Assembly (NCBI GenBank): GCA_964467785.1
Contig: CAYXVB010000210.1
Location: 1 to 5,729, forward strand
Source of the DNA: CAYXVB01 sp964467785
Lineage (GTDB): Bacteria > Bdellovibrionota > UBA1018
Direction of reading: 5' to 3'
DNA length: 5,729 bases
Of the stretch, positions 1-5,716 are shown one piece after another. Under the pieces are notes generated by a model. That model was given only the letters and a program-made list of their open reading frames with translations, had not been told where the DNA came from and ran no database searches. Position 1 is the first letter of the stretch, and the number at the start of each line of letters is the position of its first letter. The translations under genes and the position numbers were made by a program.

Positions 1-268
1 CTCGCATGTACCTGGGGGATTCGAAAGTGCCGTGGGTAACCACGACCACGCAGGGCCTGCGCGCACCATGACTGTAAAGCTGTGGCGCATGCATAGGATC
101 GGAGAGCGTGAGAGCGCGGGACTCATTGCGGAGGCGCAACTCCTGCTCGGAACGAGTGAACGCTTCGGAGTCCGCGAAAGTCGCAACTTCCCCGGCCAGG
201 GTGCTCGTCGACAAGGACAAAAGCGCGATGGTCAGGCCCGCACGGACCGCAGGATGCCTCAATAGCAT
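1..268 (-). CDS. Exported protein, 5' part only; possible alpha/beta-hydrolase
   Basis: This gene is cut by the left window edge; 89 codons are visible from an ATG at 268-266. An in-frame TGA lies ten codons upstream and no other usual start codon follows it, so the ATG is the first usable start. Residues 1-26 look like a Sec signal peptide: MLLRHPAVR as the charged n-region, GLTIALLSLS as the hydrophobic core, and a likely cleavage after STLA. The mature part begins GEVATFADSEAF and reaches PCVVVVTHGTFESPRYM near residues 72-88. Four valines followed by T-H-G resemble the beta-strand and oxyanion turn near the start of alpha/beta-hydrolase (esterase/lipase) domains; the Ser-Asp-His triad would lie outside the window, so that assignment is weak. 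It is co-directional with the response-regulator gene, 77 bp downstream of its stop, and could be the last operon member or have its own promoter. No good Shine-Dalgarno is visible. The signal peptide and continuous reading frame make it a real gene. Confidence 0.75.
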   Translation of the reverse strand, partial: MLLRHPAVRAGLTIALLSLSTSTLAGEVATFADSEAFTRSEQELRLRNESRALTLSDPMHAPQLYSHGARRPCVVVVTHGTFESPRYMR

Positions 269-314
269 TCGGTCCGGAAGCCTAACTGAGGAAAGTCAGG
301 ACATCCAGACCGAA
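268..314 (-). promoter_or_regulatory. Inverted repeat abutting the start codon of the left-edge gene
   Basis: Arms at 305-314 and 268-277 are 10 bp each (minus-strand TTCGGTCTGG and CCGGACCGAA) around a 27-nt loop. In minus-strand RNA, nine pairs are Watson-Crick and one is G-U; in plus-strand RNA the same position would be a C-A mismatch, so the fold fits the transcribed strand better. The loop holds a small CUGA/UCAG hairpin. The 3' arm runs into the A of the ATG at 268. No U-run follows, so it is not a classic intrinsic terminator. It may mask the ribosome-binding region or serve as a DNA operator; both are inferences. Confidence 0.35.
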
Positions 315-345
315 TTCATATGCATTCGCTTAAAATAACGCGGAA

Positions 346-1908
346 TCAGGCCGCGGCCTGGCCGCTGCCAGATCCGGTGTTCGGCTTGGCAGGCCCCGCT
401 GTCGCCGGTGCAGCCACCGGTTGCGGCGTGCCAGGCAAACGGAAGCTCTCGGAACTGATCTTGTGACGGCGCAGCAGGCGAAGCAGATTGCTGCGATCGA
501 GCTTGGCGTCACGCGCGGCGGCCGAAACGTTTCCGTTGTTCTTCTGGAGCGTCATGACCAGGTACTCCCGCTCGAAGGAGTCGGTCCAGCGCTTCTTGAG
601 TTCGCTGTAACTTGCGAAATCCGTCGACTCCGGAACGCTAAAAGACGAGGACTTGACCAGCTCGAGACGCGGGCCGGTAGGAGGGTGCTCGGCGGGTAGG
701 CCGAGATTCCTCGCGGTTATTGCGCCCTCGCCCTCGGTGACGAGCGCCATCCGCTCGACCACATTGAGCAGCTCGCGCACGTTGCCCGGCCACGAATATC
801 CGGTGAGCGCCTCCTCGGCATCCGGAGTGAAGCCGCCGAACGCTTTGCCACGGGAGCGGAACGCGCGCTGGGCGAACTGCATCGCCATCGGGATGATGTC
901 CTCACGGCGCTCGGAAAGTGTGGGAAGCTCGATCACCACGCGGCTGAGGCGGTGGAACAAGTCCTCGCGAAAATGCCCCGCCGTCACCCGGTCCTTGAGA
1001 TCCCGGTTGGTCGCGGCGACGACGCGCACATCTGTGTTCTGGTCCTGCGTGCCGCCGACGCGGCGGAAGACCTTCTCCTGCAGCACGCGCAGGAGCTTGG
1101 CCTGGAGCTTGACGTCCATCTCGCCGAGCTCGTCGAGAAAGAGCGTGCCGCCTTTGGCGAGCTCGAAGAGACCGCGCTTCAAGGCTTGCGCACCGGTGAA
1201 GGCGCCTTTTTCGTGGCCGAAAAGCTCGCTCTCCAGGAGCTGCTCATTGAAGTTGGCGCAGTTTACCGCGACCCAAGGACCCTTGCCGCGACGCGAGCCG
1301 GCATGGATCATCCGGGCGATCCCCTCTTTGCCGGTGCCGCTCTGGCCGGTGATGAGAACCGTGGGCTCCTCGGCATCGCCTCGCATGGCTTCGCGGCGGA
1401 GGACGGTGATCCATTCGTTGGCTTTGCTCATGGCGACGGCCTTGGAAACGTACCAGAGCTTGTCTTCGGACTTGCCTTCCATTCGGCTCGCGCGCGCTTC
1501 GAGGCGGGCGACAAGATCGGAGTTCTCTCGCTCCAGCTGGTGCTCGTGGAGGCAACGCTTGACCGAATGAGAGAGGACATCCATGTCAAAAGGCTTCTCA
1601 AGATAGTCGGAAGCGCCATGGCGAAGGGCCTGGACGGCCGCCTCTTTTTCACCATGGCCTGTGATGACGATGATGCGGGTGCGGGGATATTGTGCCCTGG
1701 CCCAGCTCATCAGGGCGAACCCGTCGCGGCCTGGCATCTTGAGATCGGTCACGACGACGCCGACTTCCGCCCCTTCGGCGAAAATCTTCTCGGCTTCCGG
1801 CACGGATGCGGCGACTGCCACGTCATGGCCTTCGCGCTCCAGCCTCGAACGGAGCAGGTTGCGGATGGTATCTTCGTCGTCAACGACCAGCACTCTGGAT
1901 TTGATCAT
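346..1908 (-). CDS. NtrC-family sigma-54-dependent response regulator
   Basis: A 520-residue transcription activator of classical three-domain design. Receiver domain, about residues 4-120: acidic pocket D10-D11, phospho-acceptor D55 in VVTDLKMPG, switch Thr83 in VITG and K105 in LEKPF are all present. AAA+ sigma-54 interaction domain, about 155-390: Walker A GQSGTGKE at 188-195, the sigma-54-contacting GAFTGA loop at 235-240, Walker B TLFLDE with D259-E260, arginine-finger region FREDLFHR around 313-320, and WPGNVREL at 373-380. Fis-type helix-turn-helix, about 447-484, with GNVSAAARDAKLDRSNLLRLL. A Pro/Ala/Gly/Ser-rich tail of about 36 residues follows the HTH. The ATG at 1908 has GAGGAG five bases upstream, so the start is secure. 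It lies 30 bp behind the kinase gene, its almost certain partner. It should hydrolyse ATP to open sigma-54 promoter complexes; its target genes are not identifiable here. I give no symbol because many paralogues share this architecture. Confidence 0.96.
   Translation of the reverse strand: MIKSRVLVVDDEDTIRNLLRSRLEREGHDVAVAASVPEAEKIFAEGAEVGVVVTDLKMPGRDGFALMSWARAQYPRTRIIVITGHGEKEAAVQALRHGASDYLEKPFDMDVLSHSVKRCLHEHQLERENSDLVARLEARASRMEGKSEDKLWYVSKAVAMSKANEWITVLRREAMRGDAEEPTVLITGQSGTGKEGIARMIHAGSRRGKGPWVAVNCANFNEQLLESELFGHEKGAFTGAQALKRGLFELAKGGTLFLDELGEMDVKLQAKLLRVLQEKVFRRVGGTQDQNTDVRVVAATNRDLKDRVTAGHFREDLFHRLSRVVIELPTLSERREDIIPMAMQFAQRAFRSRGKAFGGFTPDAEEALTGYSWPGNVRELLNVVERMALVTEGEGAITARNLGLPAEHPPTGPRLELVKSSSFSVPESTDFASYSELKKRWTDSFEREYLVMTLQKNNGNVSAAARDAKLDRSNLLRLLRRHKISSESFRLPGTPQPVAAPATAGPAKPNTGSGSGQAAA
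347..360 (-). repeat. Perfect 14-bp palindrome at the 3' end of the regulator gene
   Basis: CAGGCCGCGGCCTG is an exact palindrome covering the last Ala codons and part of the TGA stop of the response-regulator gene. In RNA it can form a 5-bp GC stem with a CGCG loop. About 8 nt later the minus strand reads TTATTTT, so it could act as a weak terminator, but the short stem, the distance and the broken T-run argue against efficient termination. Alanine codons in GC-rich DNA can produce such palindromes by chance. Confidence 0.25.
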
Positions 1909-1938
1909 AGTTTCTCCTCGTCTCCTCTCACGATGGAC

Positions 1939-3141
1939 TTAAGCCAATTCCCGATAATCCTTGGGTATCCTGATTTTAAAAGCCGCGCCCTTGCCCAGCT
2001 CGCTCTCCACCAAGATGGAGCCGCTCAACTTGGAAAGGATCCCGTAACTGAGGCTGAGCCCCAGTCCCATCCCCTTGCCCACCTCTTTGGTGGTGAAGAA
2101 GGGGTTGAACATCCTCGATCGGGTACGCTCGTTCATGCCGCACCCGTCGTCTTTGAAGTCGACTTCGATAAAATCACCGTTTTGCCGCGTGGCGATCTCG
2201 ATCCTACCGCTCCCGCGGCCGGTCGCTTCGATGGCGTCCCGGGCGTTGGTCGCCAGATTGATGAAGACCTGCTCGAGCTGCAGAGGATTGGCGAAGATTC
2301 TAGGCACGCCGGCGCCGAACCGCCGCTCGACCGTGATCCCCCGCGCGGCGAACTGTCGCGAGAGCATCTTGAGGGCTTCCTCGATCGCGGCGTGAAGGTC
2401 GGTCCACTCGTGCTTCTCGGTGGATTTGCGGGTGAACTCCCGCATGTAACCGATGATGCCGGCCATTTTATCCGCGTTGGAGATGATCTCCTTGAGCGAG
2501 AGCGAGACCTCGCCTTGCGCAAGCGCGCTCGGCGGCAGGACAGACTGCAGCTCCTGCGCGTATCCGCGGATACCCATGAGCGGTTGATTGATCTCATGGG
2601 CGATGCCGGCGGCGAGCTCCCCGAGCGCGGCGAGCTTGCCCGCCTGCACCAGGGTCTCCTGCATGGAGGAAAGCTCGGCGTTCTTTTTCTCGAGCTGGAT
2701 AAAGGCATCGCGGAGCTCCGAATGCTTGGCGATGAGCTCGCGCTCCATGCGCTTTTTCTCGGTCATGTCCCGCAGCATGATCAGGATGAGTTCACTAGCG
2801 CCGCTCACCACGGGTCTCACGCTCAGATCGACATAGCGGATCTGGCCGTCATTGCGAAGGATGGCTACATCCTCATAGGTCCCCGACGCCTGGAGGAGCT
2901 CCATGCCGAAAGGACGGGAACGTCCGGCCCTGGCGGCGTCCGGAAAAATCGCTTGAATGGCGCGACCGGCGAGCTCCGACCCGACATAGCCCGTCAGCTC
3001 CTCGAACGCCTGGTTGGCCGCGTCAATCTGGAAGCCCTCCGTAAGCACGGTGGCAATCGCGTCCGTGGACTGCTCGAAAATGGCCCGGTACTTGGACTCG
3101 GAATCCTTTACGGGCAACGCCCGGACCTTAGCGGTACGCAT
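1939..3141 (-). CDS. Soluble PAS-domain sensor histidine kinase
   Basis: A 400-residue histidine kinase. Residues about 14-126 form a PAS domain, from ESKYRAIFEQSTDAI through LIMLRDMTEKK, the usual PAS exit motif. A charged coiled-coil linker follows (about 128-167). The HisKA dimerisation domain carries phospho-acceptor His182 in GIAHEINQPL. The HATPase domain has the N-box (FINLATNARDA, N295 and N299), G1 box DDGCG (331-335), F-box NPFFTTK (346-352) and G2 box GKGMGLGLS (355-363). All catalytic elements look intact. No signal peptide or membrane segment is seen, so it should act in the cytoplasm; the PAS ligand cannot be told from sequence. HEINQPL places it with DctB/FixL-like kinases, which often partner NtrC- or FixJ-type regulators. 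The ATG at 3141 lies inside the end of the HDOD gene (14-bp overlap), and a G-rich stretch about 10-15 bases upstream is the only ribosome-binding candidate, suggesting translational coupling. Confidence 0.95.
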   Translation of the reverse strand: MRTAKVRALPVKDSESKYRAIFEQSTDAIATVLTEGFQIDAANQAFEELTGYVGSELAGRAIQAIFPDAARAGRSRPFGMELLQASGTYEDVAILRNDGQIRYVDLSVRPVVSGASELILIMLRDMTEKKRMERELIAKHSELRDAFIQLEKKNAELSSMQETLVQAGKLAALGELAAGIAHEINQPLMGIRGYAQELQSVLPPSALAQGEVSLSLKEIISNADKMAGIIGYMREFTRKSTEKHEWTDLHAAIEEALKMLSRQFAARGITVERRFGAGVPRIFANPLQLEQVFINLATNARDAIEATGRGSGRIEIATRQNGDFIEVDFKDDGCGMNERTRSRMFNPFFTTKEVGKGMGLGLSLSYGILSKLSGSILVESELGKGAAFKIRIPKDYRELA

Positions 3142-4018
3142 TGAGCAATGCCCCCGCCTTTTCCATCGAAGCCCTCAGATCCGCTTCAATCCCCGGCACA
3201 TCGGCTTCCGTGAGCTTGAGCGACCCCAGCATGTCTGGCGTCACCTTGCCCTCGGAGCAATCGCCCGACTTGCCATGCCGGTTTTTCACGCAAAGCGCGT
3301 TCGCCAACCTCACGACTTGGATCACCGGCTTGGCCGACGCGAGGATGCTGTCCATCTTCGTCACGTCGACATGGTGGTAGCGGATCGCCTGGCGAATGAG
3401 CTGAGGCAGTCCCCAGCGCGCCGCGATCACTTCGCCCAGATAGGTATGGCTCGGAAGGTCATACTCCCGTTCGATATCGATGAAGCCTGCTTTTTTGCGC
3501 GCGGCCTCGCTGACGACCGAGATCATGCGGGCGGGATCGATCTCATGGAGCACGAGCTTGCCAATGTCGTGGAGCATGCCGCAGGTAAAGGCCTCCTCCG
3601 GGCGCGCGAATTTGAGCCTCCTGGCTAGCATCTCGCTGCAGACGGCGGTGGCAAGCGCATGCTTCCAGAAGTCGAGCATGGAAAGCTCTTCGCCCTCAAC
3701 ATGCGTGAACATCGAGAACACCGACAGGCTCAACACCAGCTGGGCCACGGTATTAAAGCCTAGGAAAGCCAGCGCGCGCTGCACGTCGGACACACCGCCC
3801 GGAATCGAATAATAGGAAGAATTAACGAGCCTCAAAATCTTGGCCGTGAGCACTTGATCTTGCTTGAGGACCTCGGCGATGTCCTTGCCCGAGGAATTGG
3901 GATCATTGATGAGGTCGTTTACGCGCATGGCGACCACGGGAAGCGTGCGAATGTCCTGCAGCTTGGGCAGCAGCTCCAGGTAATCGGCATTATTCTTTTT
4001 AGCCACGGCCATCGACAT
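3128..4018 (-). CDS. HDOD-domain signalling protein
   Basis: An HDOD protein of 296 residues, counted from the ATG at 4018. The HDOD domain covers about residues 14-215: LPKLQDIRTLPVVAMRV at the start, the FLGFNTVAQLVLSLSVF helix, FWKHALATA, and GMLHDIGKLVLHE, followed by LGEVIAARWGLPQLIRQAIRYHH. HDOD domains are HD-superfamily modules used in signalling, usually without demonstrated hydrolase activity. Here H120, H150-D151, H191 and H215-H216 remain, while the usual final Asp is Asn240 (RLANAL). The C-terminal 80 residues form a helical extension with no recognised domain. It is the first gene of the operon and overlaps the kinase gene, so a role with that kinase is likely but inferred. A GTG at 4048 would add ten residues (306 aa) but has no Shine-Dalgarno; ATG 4018 has GAGGGG seven bases upstream and is preferred. 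A further ATG two codons later (4012) is possible. Confidence 0.93.
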   Translation of the reverse strand: MSMAVAKKNNADYLELLPKLQDIRTLPVVAMRVNDLINDPNSSGKDIAEVLKQDQVLTAKILRLVNSSYYSIPGGVSDVQRALAFLGFNTVAQLVLSLSVFSMFTHVEGEELSMLDFWKHALATAVCSEMLARRLKFARPEEAFTCGMLHDIGKLVLHEIDPARMISVVSEAARKKAGFIDIEREYDLPSHTYLGEVIAARWGLPQLIRQAIRYHHVDVTKMDSILASAKPVIQVVRLANALCVKNRHGKSGDCSEGKVTPDMLGSLKLTEADVPGIEADLRASMEKAGALLNAYR

Positions 4019-4031
4019 CGATTCGCCCCTC
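4019..4031 (-). promoter_or_regulatory. Ribosome-binding site deciding the HDOD start
   Basis: Reading the minus strand, GAGGGG (4031-4026) is followed by a 7-nt spacer and ATG at 4018. The alternative upstream GTG at 4048 is preceded by ACGCGTCCCT, with no purine-rich motif. This favours the shorter 296-residue product. Confidence 0.6.
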
Positions 4032-4094
4032 GAGGTCTTTTCGGACACAGGGACGCGTCAGTTGAGTGAAAAGAAGAGCTACTTATTCTTTTTT

Positions 4095-4107
4095 AGTTAT
4101 CATAACT
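4095..4107. repeat. 13-bp palindrome, possible operator
   Basis: AGTTAT-C-ATAACT is a perfect inverted repeat with one central base. It overlaps the candidate -10 of the leftward operon and lies immediately before an 8-bp tandem repeat. That position suits a repressor site or autoregulation. AT-rich palindromes of this length can arise by chance in promoters, so function is inferred. Confidence 0.3.
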
Positions 4108-4127
4108 TACTTCATTACTTGACTAAA
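4099..4127 (-). promoter_or_regulatory. Candidate sigma-70-type promoter of the HDOD-kinase-regulator operon
   Basis: On the minus strand, TATGAT (4104-4099) matches TATAAT at five of six positions. With a 17-bp spacer, the -35 would be TTTAGT (4127-4122), a weak match to TTGACA. A transcript starting near 4092 would have a leader of about 74 nt before ATG 4018. The -10 lies within a 13-bp palindrome. The stretch is much more AT-rich than the flanking genes. Assigned by eye only. Confidence 0.35.
4107..4122. repeat. 8-bp tandem direct repeat in the divergent promoter region
   Basis: TTACTTCA (4107-4114) is followed directly by TTACTTGA (4115-4122), seven of eight bases identical. The second copy overlaps the candidate -35 (TTGACT, 4119-4124) of the rightward transglutaminase-like gene. 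Tandem half-sites close to one helical turn apart often bind response regulators or other dimeric activators; no known family consensus is recognised here. Confidence 0.3.
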
Positions 4128-4148
4128 TAAATACAGTACTGATAGGGT
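4119..4148 (+). promoter_or_regulatory. Candidate promoter of the transglutaminase-like gene
   Basis: TTGACT (4119-4124) matches the -35 consensus at five of six positions. The -10 is less clear: TAGGGT at 4143-4148 lies 18 bp further on but matches only T, A and the final T of TATAAT. TACAGT at 4132-4137 is a better -10 but has no good -35. The assignment rests mainly on the -35 and the local AT-richness. Confidence 0.25.
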
Positions 4149-4158
4149 CCCCCCACTT

Positions 4159-4170
4159 GAGGAGGTCACC
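4159..4170 (+). promoter_or_regulatory. Strong Shine-Dalgarno supporting a GTG start
   Basis: GAGGAGGT (4159-4166) is a near-ideal anti-16S match, with GGAGG ending five bases before the GTG at 4171. It fixes this GTG as the start rather than the second GTG three codons later, and suggests efficient translation. Confidence 0.75.
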
Positions 4171-5211
4171 GTGGACCCCGTGACGAAAACGCCCCACCCG
4201 TTCCCCGCTCAATCGCTCCTATGGCTCGTGCTGGGTATCGCCCTGGGGCAGGGCTTGGCACCCGCCTCGGCGGCCGATTGGGCCGGCATCCTCCAAGACG
4301 CGCTCAACAAAGCAAAAGAAGCCGCTCAAAAGGCGTCAACTCCCGCCCCGCAACCGTCCACCGAGTCGGTCTCTCCGCTGCGTGGAAAGTATTTCACACT
4401 ATCGGCGGACTCGACTTCCAACAGCGCGATCCGCATCGAAGGCTCCGCCCCTCGAGACATGATCGCCCTGATGATCAGGCAGCATCTCGTCAATTCGGAC
4501 AGTCCGCCTGCCGACGAACAGATTCACCTCGTTCCCGGTGAAAACGTCTCGCGCAAGATCTACTTGCGCGCAGGAGCGGGCGACTACCGGCTCACGATCT
4601 ATTTTTGCCCGCAGATTCCCGGCATGTGCAGCTTTGGCGACTCGTTCATGGTCCACAACTCAGACGCTGCCGATCACTCATTTCTCTTGCCCTCGACCCA
4701 GGTCGAGAGCGACGACCCCGAGATCATACGCCTCGCGGCCAAGGTCACCGCGGGCCTGAAATCCGACGCCGAAAAATCACTTGCGATCCATGACTGGGTC
4801 GCACGGGCGATCACCTATGACGTCGCAAGCTTCCTTGATGGCACCTACGTGTCAAAGCCCACCACCGCCGTCCTCACACTGCAAGATCGCATAGCAGTCT
4901 GCCAAGGTTACTCGAATCTCACGGCCGCGCTCCATCGCGCCTCAGGAATTCGTGCCAAAGTGATCTTGGGCTTCGGAATTCCGCTGGGAGTCCCTTACAT
5001 TGGACCGCCAATCGATCCCACGATCCCAAACCATGCCTGGAACGAAGTCTTCGTCAATGGACGTTGGATTTCGATGGACGTGACTTGGGACTCCGGGTCG
5101 ATCGACCCCAAGACTTTGCAGTTTCGCCCCAATCCGCGCCGCTATTACTACGACCCGCCGGCGGAAACCTTCGCGGCCGAGCATCGCAAGACGAACGACG
5201 AGAGTTTTTGA
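4171..5211 (+). CDS. Exported transglutaminase-like protein
   Basis: A 346-residue protein starting at GTG. Residues 1-34 look like a Sec signal peptide: a hydrophobic core SLLWLVLGIALGQGLA and likely cleavage after ASA (32-34). A short Ala/Lys/Gln helix (about 38-55) and a Pro-rich linker (57-69) follow. Residues about 70-175 look beta-rich (KYFTLSAD, KIYLRAGAGDYRLTIYFC) and carry C146 and C153, which could form a disulfide in the periplasm. The transglutaminase-like core is about residues 183-310: HDWVARAITYD, catalytic Cys244 in AVCQGYSNL, His288 in NHAWNEVFVNGRW, and Asp303 in MDVTWD. The whole Cys-His-Asp triad of this papain-like fold is present, so it is probably an active enzyme. Bacterial members are often cysteine proteases or amidases rather than true crosslinkers; the substrate is unknown. 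It is transcribed divergently from the signalling operon and shares its 5' control region, so it may respond to the same signal. Only 7 bp separate its stop from that of the convergent lipoprotein gene. Confidence 0.92.
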   Translation: MDPVTKTPHPFPAQSLLWLVLGIALGQGLAPASAADWAGILQDALNKAKEAAQKASTPAPQPSTESVSPLRGKYFTLSADSTSNSAIRIEGSAPRDMIALMIRQHLVNSDSPPADEQIHLVPGENVSRKIYLRAGAGDYRLTIYFCPQIPGMCSFGDSFMVHNSDAADHSFLLPSTQVESDDPEIIRLAAKVTAGLKSDAEKSLAIHDWVARAITYDVASFLDGTYVSKPTTAVLTLQDRIAVCQGYSNLTAALHRASGIRAKVILGFGIPLGVPYIGPPIDPTIPNHAWNEVFVNGRWISMDVTWDSGSIDPKTLQFRPNPRRYYYDPPAETFAAEHRKTNDESF

Positions 5212-5218
5212 AAGCGGC

Positions 5219-5716
5219 TCAACGGGAGGCAGTCGGTGAGGACGAAGGACTGGGCTCCGGCAGCCACTTCACCGCAATTCCCTGCGCGAGGATTTGGCCT
5301 TCCTGCCCGTCATCGGAGCATTCGGGAGTCTTGTGAGTCTCGGCACGGCCGTCTTCAAGGAACACCACGGACATGACGTTGATGACGGCATCGCCGCCGG
5401 CCTTCCGCGCGTGCTTGACCAGATCCTGCACGGCTGCGTTGTAGTAGTTATTGCAGAGTTCTTGCTCGTCGCGCGCCGGATCCAACGTCGGAAACTCGAC
5501 CTTGGCGCGCACGAGCCCGAGGGTCCGGTAAGGACGCTTGGCATCTCCGATAAACGCCTCTCCCTTTGGAAAGGCATGCCTCGAGTACTTGGGCGCGGGC
5601 AGGGTCGTACAAGCCGCAAGTAAGATCAGCGGCACCGACAGGCCTGCCCAGGCGACGAGTCGCCACTTTGACGCCTGATCCGGATCCTTCCGCAACTCAG
5701 GGCTCGACGTATTCAA
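5219..5716 (-). CDS. Small lipoprotein of unknown function
   Basis: A short lipoprotein-type protein. Counting from the TTG at 5716, it has 165 residues: hydrophobic stretch LVAWAGLSVPLILL and lipobox LAAC with lipidated Cys36. Thr37 follows, so Lol sorting to the outer membrane is expected. The mature domain (about 55-152) contains YRTLGLVRAKV, ELCNNYY with Cys88, the helix AVQDLVKHARKAGGDAVINVMSVVF, and PECSDD with Cys133, which could pair with Cys88. The AGGDAVINV step resembles the YbjQ/RcsF-type small fold, but this is impression only. A Ser/Pro-rich tail ends the protein. The start is uncertain. The frame stays open to the window edge. TTG 5716 lacks a ribosome-binding site and gives a long n-region. 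TTG 5695, one base after a possible upstream stop, would give a more typical n-region (RKDPDQASKWR). The gene is real; function is unknown. Confidence 0.85.
   Translation of the reverse strand: MNTSSPELRKDPDQASKWRLVAWAGLSVPLILLAACTTLPAPKYSRHAFPKGEAFIGDAKRPYRTLGLVRAKVEFPTLDPARDEQELCNNYYNAAVQDLVKHARKAGGDAVINVMSVVFLEDGRAETHKTPECSDDGQEGQILAQGIAVKWLPEPSPSSSPTASR

Noticed and set aside
311..326. Clustered EcoRI, NdeI and NsiI sites (GAATTCATATGCAT), like a cloning linker
   Set aside because: The sites overlap within an AT-rich intergenic stretch and no vector sequence flanks them. Coincidence in a possible promoter region is more likely.
32..338. Two short overlapping plus-strand frames at the left edge
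   Set aside because: They oppose the minus-strand gene with a clear signal peptide; neither has a good ribosome site or a recognisable sequence.
269..345. A sigma-54 (-24/-12) promoter before the left-edge gene, as a target of the regulator
   Set aside because: The best GG...GC pair on the minus strand (near 335-350) has a 9-bp rather than 10-bp interval and lacks the TGGCAC and TTGC contexts. No good match was seen in 4049-4170 either.
653..1570. A 305-codon plus-strand frame over the regulator gene
   Set aside because: The product is Ser/Arg-rich without motifs, typical of a shadow frame in GC-rich DNA, and it is antisense to the AAA+ domain.
952..3144. A 730-codon open frame on the plus strand across the regulator and kinase genes
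   Set aside because: It lies fully antisense to two genes with complete, canonical domain motifs, and its translation shows no recognisable domain. Long antisense frames are expected in GC-rich genes because third-position G/C reduces stop codons in certain opposite frames.
3014..3628. A 204-codon plus-strand frame over the kinase/HDOD junction
   Set aside because: Antisense to two well-supported genes, no domain, no ribosome site.
4048..4048. GTG at 4048 as the HDOD start
   Set aside because: No Shine-Dalgarno precedes it, whereas ATG 4018 has GAGGGG at good spacing. It is not excluded, but it is less likely.
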